Assembly: GCA_021202495.1 (NCBI GenBank)
Contig: JAJQCX010000106.1
Location: 1-8,218, forward strand
Origin: Clostridia bacterium
GTDB taxonomy: Bacteria; Bacillota; Clostridia; UMGS1883
Reading direction: 5' to 3'
Length of the DNA: 8,218 bases
Positions within the stretch are counted from its first letter, which is position 1; every line of letters starts with the position of its first letter. The translations under genes and the position numbers were made by a program. Below the pieces are notes generated by a model. The model was given only the letters and a program-made list of their open reading frames with translations, did no database searches and was not told where the DNA came from. Positions 4,624 through 8,218 of the stretch are shown here, in pieces.

Positions 4624-6810
4624 ATGAACTTTAAAAAACTTATCGCGGGAGCGCTTTCGGCGGCAATGTGCTGCGCGGCGATCCCCGGCGGAGCGGCACA
4701 GGCTGCGGAGACGTCCGATCTTCCGCAATACGACGACGTTATCGCGACGATTGAGCTTGTGGACGATTACTGGATAACAACACACCGCAGCGAGGTCGGC
4801 TCGTCCTTTTGGGAGAGAGCGGCGTACAACACAGGCAACATCGAAGCCTACTGCCTGACCGGAATTGAGGATTATAGGGAATATTCCGAAAAGTGGGCTG
4901 AGACGAACCTTTGGATGGGCAACAGAAACACCGGCAACAAGGAAAATTGGACATGGGGCTACACGGGCGACGTCAACTCAACCGGCGCTCTTTTCGGCGA
5001 CTGGCAGATTTGCTTCCAGACGTTCTGCGATTTGTATACCTTTGACACCGAAAAGGACGAGAGCAAAATCGCCCGCGCGCGTGAGGTAATGGAATATGAA
5101 ATGAGCAAGGACGAAAACGCCTTTTGGTGGTGGGCTGACGGTCTTTACATGGTTATGCCCGTCATGGTGAAGCTCCACAACATCACAGGCAACGAGCTCT
5201 ATCTTGATAAATTATACGAATATTTCAAATACGCAAAGGAGCTCATGTATGACGGCGAGGGCGGCATTGAAGGACGCGATTTGAGCGAATCGGAAAATCT
5301 GTTCTACCGCGACGGCAGCTATGTAAACAGCGTTGTAAACGGCGTTAAAAACTTTTGGGCGCGCGGCGATGGCTGGGTATTCGCAGGACTTGCCAAGGTT
5401 TTGCAGGACACTCCCGACAACTGGGAGCACAGAGATTACTTCCTGAAGACCTATCTTGAAATGGCGGAAGCGATAAAGAATTGTCAGAAGTTTGACAGTG
5501 AGGGCAGAGGCTTTTGGACGCAGTCGATGCTGGCTCACGACTACAGCGTGGCGGATTACAACACCGAAGGCTATGAAACGAGCGGCACGGCGTTCTTTAC
5601 ATACGGAATGCTTTGGGGCATCAATTCCGGCACGCTCGACGAGGAAACGTACATTGACACAGCTCTCGCGGGCTGGAAGTACTTGACCGAAGTCGCAATC
5701 CAAGAGAACGGCAAGGTCGGCTATGTTCAGTGGGTCGGCGGCGAAGCGACAAAGGCGGCGACTTATGAAAACACGCAGGATTTCGCGGTAGGCGCAACGC
5801 TTTTGGCGGCGTGCGAAATGGCGCGCTACGTCGGAGGCATGCAGGGTTATTTCTATCCCTATTTGCAGAGAAGAACCGTCAACACCGTTTCGCTCAAGAT
5901 TGACAGCCCTTATACTTACAGTTCAAGCGTTTTGAGCCTGATTGACGAGAGCAACGAGAGCGTCGTTCCGGTTATCAAAAACGACAGAACGCTCGTTCCC
6001 GTGCGCGTGATTGCCGAAGCGTTCGGCGCGGACGTCGCTTGGGACGAAGCGAGCGCGACAGTGACGATAACAAAGGACGACGACGTTATAACCCTCACGA
6101 TTGGCTCCGACACAATGAGTGTCAACGGCGAGGAAACGACGCTTGACGCGGCGGCGGAAATAATCGAGGACAGAACTTTTGTGCCGCTTCGAGCGATTGC
6201 CGAAGCGCTGGGCAAGATTGTTTACTACAGCGACGAGGAAAAGGTAATCGTTATAGGCTACAAGGAAAACGTGTTCTATGACTGCGAGGAAAACATGTTA
6301 AAGATGCTTTCCGAAATGCTTGAAACGGGCGAATACCCCGAGGAAAACCCGAATTACAAGGATTTGCTCGGCGAAGGTCCGATGCGCGATGAGAGCCTCA
6401 TTCAGGCGGTTTCGGCAACGGCGACGTGCGAGCCGGAGAGCTTTAACGCAATCTCCATGGCAATCGACGGCGACCTTGAAACGCGCTGGGCGGGCAATCA
6501 GGAAGCTGACTTGATCGTTGACTTCGGCGAAGTGCAGTACATGGAGAAGATAGGCATTTCCTTCTGGAAGGAAACGACGAGAACGACCGATTTTGATCTC
6601 TACGTTTCCGAGGACGGCGAAAATTATACGCAGATTTTCGCAGGCTCGAGCATATTGGGCGAAAGGTTCAATATTATAGACGTATATTCCAACGTGCGCT
6701 ACGTTAAGCTTCACGGCTACAAAAACAGCGAGAACGAATGGGTAAACGTCATGGAGCTTGTGGGCTACGGCGAAGGCTGCGAGGTTGAAACGAATCTTTA
6801 TTGGAATTAA
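4624..6810 (+). CDS. Secreted GH105/GH88-like glycoside hydrolase with stalk and discoidin domains
   Basis: A 728-residue exported protein. Residues 1-27 form a signal peptide (basic NFKK start, Ala-rich core, AQA cleavage site). Residues about 35-405 form an alpha/alpha-barrel resembling GH105/GH88 unsaturated uronyl hydrolases, which remove the 4,5-unsaturated uronic acid left by polysaccharide lyases. Its signatures are WWWADGLYM (candidate catalytic D172), an earlier Asp at 126 in FGDW, WARGDGWVFAGLAKVLQ, and ETSGTAFFTYGMLWGI. Residues about 428-545 resemble a copper-amine-oxidase N-terminal-like domain with its two characteristic repeats (DRTLVPVR at 454, DRTFVPLR at 516), thought to be a stalk or wall-associated module. 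Residues about 590-718 are an F5/8-type C (discoidin, CBM32-like) carbohydrate-binding domain with the DGDLETRW motif. There is no LPxTG motif or SLH repeat. The ribosome binding site AAGGA (4611-4615) is 8 nt from ATG. Substrate (pectin, glycosaminoglycan or other uronate polymer) is unresolved. Confidence 0.85.
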   Translation: MNFKKLIAGALSAAMCCAAIPGGAAQAAETSDLPQYDDVIATIELVDDYWITTHRSEVGSSFWERAAYNTGNIEAYCLTGIEDYREYSEKWAETNLWMGNRNTGNKENWTWGYTGDVNSTGALFGDWQICFQTFCDLYTFDTEKDESKIARAREVMEYEMSKDENAFWWWADGLYMVMPVMVKLHNITGNELYLDKLYEYFKYAKELMYDGEGGIEGRDLSESENLFYRDGSYVNSVVNGVKNFWARGDGWVFAGLAKVLQDTPDNWEHRDYFLKTYLEMAEAIKNCQKFDSEGRGFWTQSMLAHDYSVADYNTEGYETSGTAFFTYGMLWGINSGTLDEETYIDTALAGWKYLTEVAIQENGKVGYVQWVGGEATKAATYENTQDFAVGATLLAACEMARYVGGMQGYFYPYLQRRTVNTVSLKIDSPYTYSSSVLSLIDESNESVVPVIKNDRTLVPVRVIAEAFGADVAWDEASATVTITKDDDVITLTIGSDTMSVNGEETTLDAAAEIIEDRTFVPLRAIAEALGKIVYYSDEEKVIVIGYKENVFYDCEENMLKMLSEMLETGEYPEENPNYKDLLGEGPMRDESLIQAVSATATCEPESFNAISMAIDGDLETRWAGNQEADLIVDFGEVQYMEKIGISFWKETTRTTDFDLYVSEDGENYTQIFAGSSILGERFNIIDVYSNVRYVKLHGYKNSENEWVNVMELVGYGEGCEVETNLYWN

Positions 6811-6811
6811 A

Positions 6812-6859
6812 ATTAACGGCGGCGGACGCGGGGGAGACCTTCCGTCAGCCGCCGTTAAT
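6812..6859 (+). other. Long hairpin after the glycoside hydrolase gene
   Basis: A perfect 12-bp inverted repeat (6812-6823 with 6848-6859), extended inward after one mismatch by GACG (6825-6828) pairing with CGTC (6843-6846). No T-run follows on the + strand, so it is a poor intrinsic terminator for the genes here. It may protect the upstream mRNA 3' end or fold as part of the next gene's leader. Confidence 0.75.
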
Positions 6860-6865
6860 GCCCCT

Positions 6866-6885
6866 ATCGGCTGATTTAAGCCGAT
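6866..6885 (+). other. Second hairpin in the leader of the transglutaminase-like gene
   Basis: ATCGGCT (6866-6872) pairs perfectly with AGCCGAT (6879-6885) around a GATTTA loop. It lies 6 nt after the first hairpin and about 30 nt before GGAGG at 6915. No T-run follows. Between it and the start is a G-rich stretch. No known riboswitch class could be assigned by eye. Confidence 0.65.
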
Positions 6886-6926
6886 GCGTGGGAGGGAAAC
6901 GGTGTGGTTTTAGCGGAGGAAGATTT

Positions 6927-8218
6927 ATGAGTTTTTTCAAGAGACTTGCGGCGGTATTTATTTGTGCGGCTATGGCGGCGGCAGCTTTGCCGGCTTTTGC
7001 CGCAGGCGGAGCGGAGACGACGTTTGAAACGCGGGTTACTTCCGATGCTCAAACGGATAACGACGAGCTCTTTGCGTCGTATGTCAATCAAATTTTTTAC
7101 GGAGCGACCGGTTTCACGCTCTTCGGAAATTACGGCGAAAGCCTTTTCAGCGGCACCGATTTGGAAATATATAACGAGATGAAGTCTCAAATACAGAGTA
7201 TTGCCGCAGGCGAAAGCAATTCAACGGTGGTCACGGTATCAAATATAAACTGGACGTATGAAGAGCTGGGCTTGACATCTCCCGCGGACGGCAATGCGGT
7301 GGCTGAGGCAATTTACACAAAGCTGAATCTTGTTATAGACTGCCTTTTCGTTGATTGCCCCTATGACTTTTATTGGTGCAATAAGAGCGAAGAGGGAATA
7401 AGCCTTTACATGCTGCGCTATGAAACGTATGCGCTCATAAGCATTGAGGTTACATATTATGCCGCGGAAGACTATAAAGACGGAAGCGACACAAGCGTAA
7501 ACCCCGAAAAGGTGACGACGGCAAAAAAAGCGGCGGAAAACGCGCTTGAAATTGTGGCGGAAAATGAGGGTAAGACCGACAGAGAAAAGCTTGCGGCATA
7601 CCGCGAGGCGATTTGCTCTTTGGTTGAGTATGACAAAGATTCGGCAAACGGCATTGTCGACGGAACCGTAGCCTACGGCGACCCGTGGCAGATGATTTAC
7701 GTTTTCGACGGCGACGAGGACACAAATGTTGTTTGCGAGGGATATTCAAAGGCGTTTCAATATCTTTGCGACATGAGCGAATTTGACAGCGCCACGTGCT
7801 ATATCGTGACCGGCACGGTGGACGGCGGCAGCCACATGTGGAACGTTGTGACGCTTGACGGAGTGAATTATTTTTGCGACGTCACAAATTCCGATGTGCT
7901 GAGCACGGATTTGTTCTTCGATGCATCCGAGGTCGCCTCAAGCTCGTCTTTGGGCTATACGGTGAAAATACGGAGCCTCACGGCGAAATATTTATATGAC
8001 GATGCAACCCTGTCGCTCTACAGTTCCGACATTTTGACGCTCGGAACAAGAGTTCAAGGCGTAACCTTGAGCGAATCGGATATTACTCTTGGCGAGGGCG
8101 ATGAGATGGCTCTTGAAGCGTCGTTCGAGCCCGAGAACGCGACCAACCAAAATGTAACATGGTGCAGCAGCGACGAGAGCGTCGCGACGGTTGAAGACGG
8201 CGTTGTTACGGCAATTTC
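6927..8218 (+). CDS. Secreted transglutaminase-like protein with BIG2 Ig-like domain (3' end outside window)
   Basis: An open frame from ATG 6927 runs off the window with no stop, giving 430 visible residues. GGAGG at 6915-6919 is 7 nt upstream, ideal. Residues 1-25 form a signal peptide (FFKR start, Ala-rich core, AFA cleavage site). Residues about 26-210 are of unknown type, acidic and without a recognised motif. Residues about 215-330 carry a transglutaminase-like cysteine-protease core with the expected triad in order: C270 in CEGYSKAF, H303 in SHMWNV and D318 in FCDVTNSD. From about residue 376 a bacterial Ig-like BIG2 domain begins (VQGVTLSES, then ENATN and SSDESVATVEDGVVTA) and is cut by the window end; more repeats or an anchor may follow. 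The role of this family in Clostridia is poorly defined; surface protein or peptide processing or crosslinking is plausible. No promoter is visible in the spacer upstream. Confidence 0.85.
   Translation, partial: MSFFKRLAAVFICAAMAAAALPAFAAGGAETTFETRVTSDAQTDNDELFASYVNQIFYGATGFTLFGNYGESLFSGTDLEIYNEMKSQIQSIAAGESNSTVVTVSNINWTYEELGLTSPADGNAVAEAIYTKLNLVIDCLFVDCPYDFYWCNKSEEGISLYMLRYETYALISIEVTYYAAEDYKDGSDTSVNPEKVTTAKKAAENALEIVAENEGKTDREKLAAYREAICSLVEYDKDSANGIVDGTVAYGDPWQMIYVFDGDEDTNVVCEGYSKAFQYLCDMSEFDSATCYIVTGTVDGGSHMWNVVTLDGVNYFCDVTNSDVLSTDLFFDASEVASSSSLGYTVKIRSLTAKYLYDDATLSLYSSDILTLGTRVQGVTLSESDITLGEGDEMALEASFEPENATNQNVTWCSSDESVATVEDGVVTAI

Noticed and set aside
6891..6910. Resemblance of the GGGAAACGGTG stretch to part of a cobalamin riboswitch
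   Set aside because: Only a short local similarity; the B12-box, the other conserved core elements and the required helix order are absent, and the gene is not a cobalamin-related product.
1..8218. CRISPR arrays, tRNA/rRNA genes, insertion sequences, attachment sites or an origin
   Set aside because: No spaced direct repeats, cloverleaf-like sequence, transposase motifs, or clustered DnaA boxes were seen on either strand.

Overview
The window looks like the chromosome of a low-to-mid GC Gram-positive anaerobe, most likely an uncultured gut-type member of the Clostridia. This rests on strong GGAGG-type ribosome binding sites, a textbook sigma-A promoter, a three-gene Firmicutes-type capsule control module (separate phosphatase, adaptor and kinase), and secreted proteins carrying copper-amine-oxidase-N-like and BIG2 domains, both common in Clostridia. 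The taxonomic call is inference from sequence style, not a database match. All supported genes are on the + strand and tightly packed.

Layout. Positions 1-99 are open in one frame and may be the last 32 codons of an upstream gene. A near-perfect extended -10 promoter (96-124) then starts an operon of three genes: a CpsB-type PHP phosphotyrosine phosphatase (225-941), a CpsC/Wzz-type membrane adaptor (981-1790) and a CpsD-type bacterial tyrosine kinase (1817-2581). A strong bidirectional intrinsic terminator (2585-2619) closes it. A second gene set follows with no visible promoter of its own: an extended-SDR sugar-nucleotide epimerase/dehydratase (2647-3549), a type I DAHP synthase (3571-4599) and a secreted multidomain GH105-like glycoside hydrolase (4624-6810). 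Next comes a roughly 115-nt spacer with two clear hairpins. The last gene is a secreted transglutaminase-like protein with a BIG2 domain (6927 to beyond the window end).

How it works together. The first three genes form the known tyrosine phosphorelay of Gram-positive capsule/exopolysaccharide synthesis: the adaptor's cytoplasmic tail activates the kinase, the kinase autophosphorylates its tyrosine-rich tail, and the phosphatase resets it. No glycosyltransferase, flippase or polymerase is in view, so the polymer being controlled cannot be named. The sugar-nucleotide SDR and the two secreted proteins fit a cell-surface/carbohydrate theme. The DAHP synthase (first step of aromatic amino-acid synthesis) is the odd one out.

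The most striking observation is a run of 14 consecutive G residues at 1793-1806. It lies between the adaptor stop codon and the kinase ATG and abuts the kinase ribosome binding site. Two other simple repeats sit in the same operon: a 9-nt A-rich repeat just before the phosphatase start, and a hexamer repeat coding the kinase's phospho-acceptor tail. Together they suggest a possible contingency (phase-variable) control of the tyrosine phosphorelay. This is a hypothesis; a homopolymer assembly error or a neutral repeat is not excluded.
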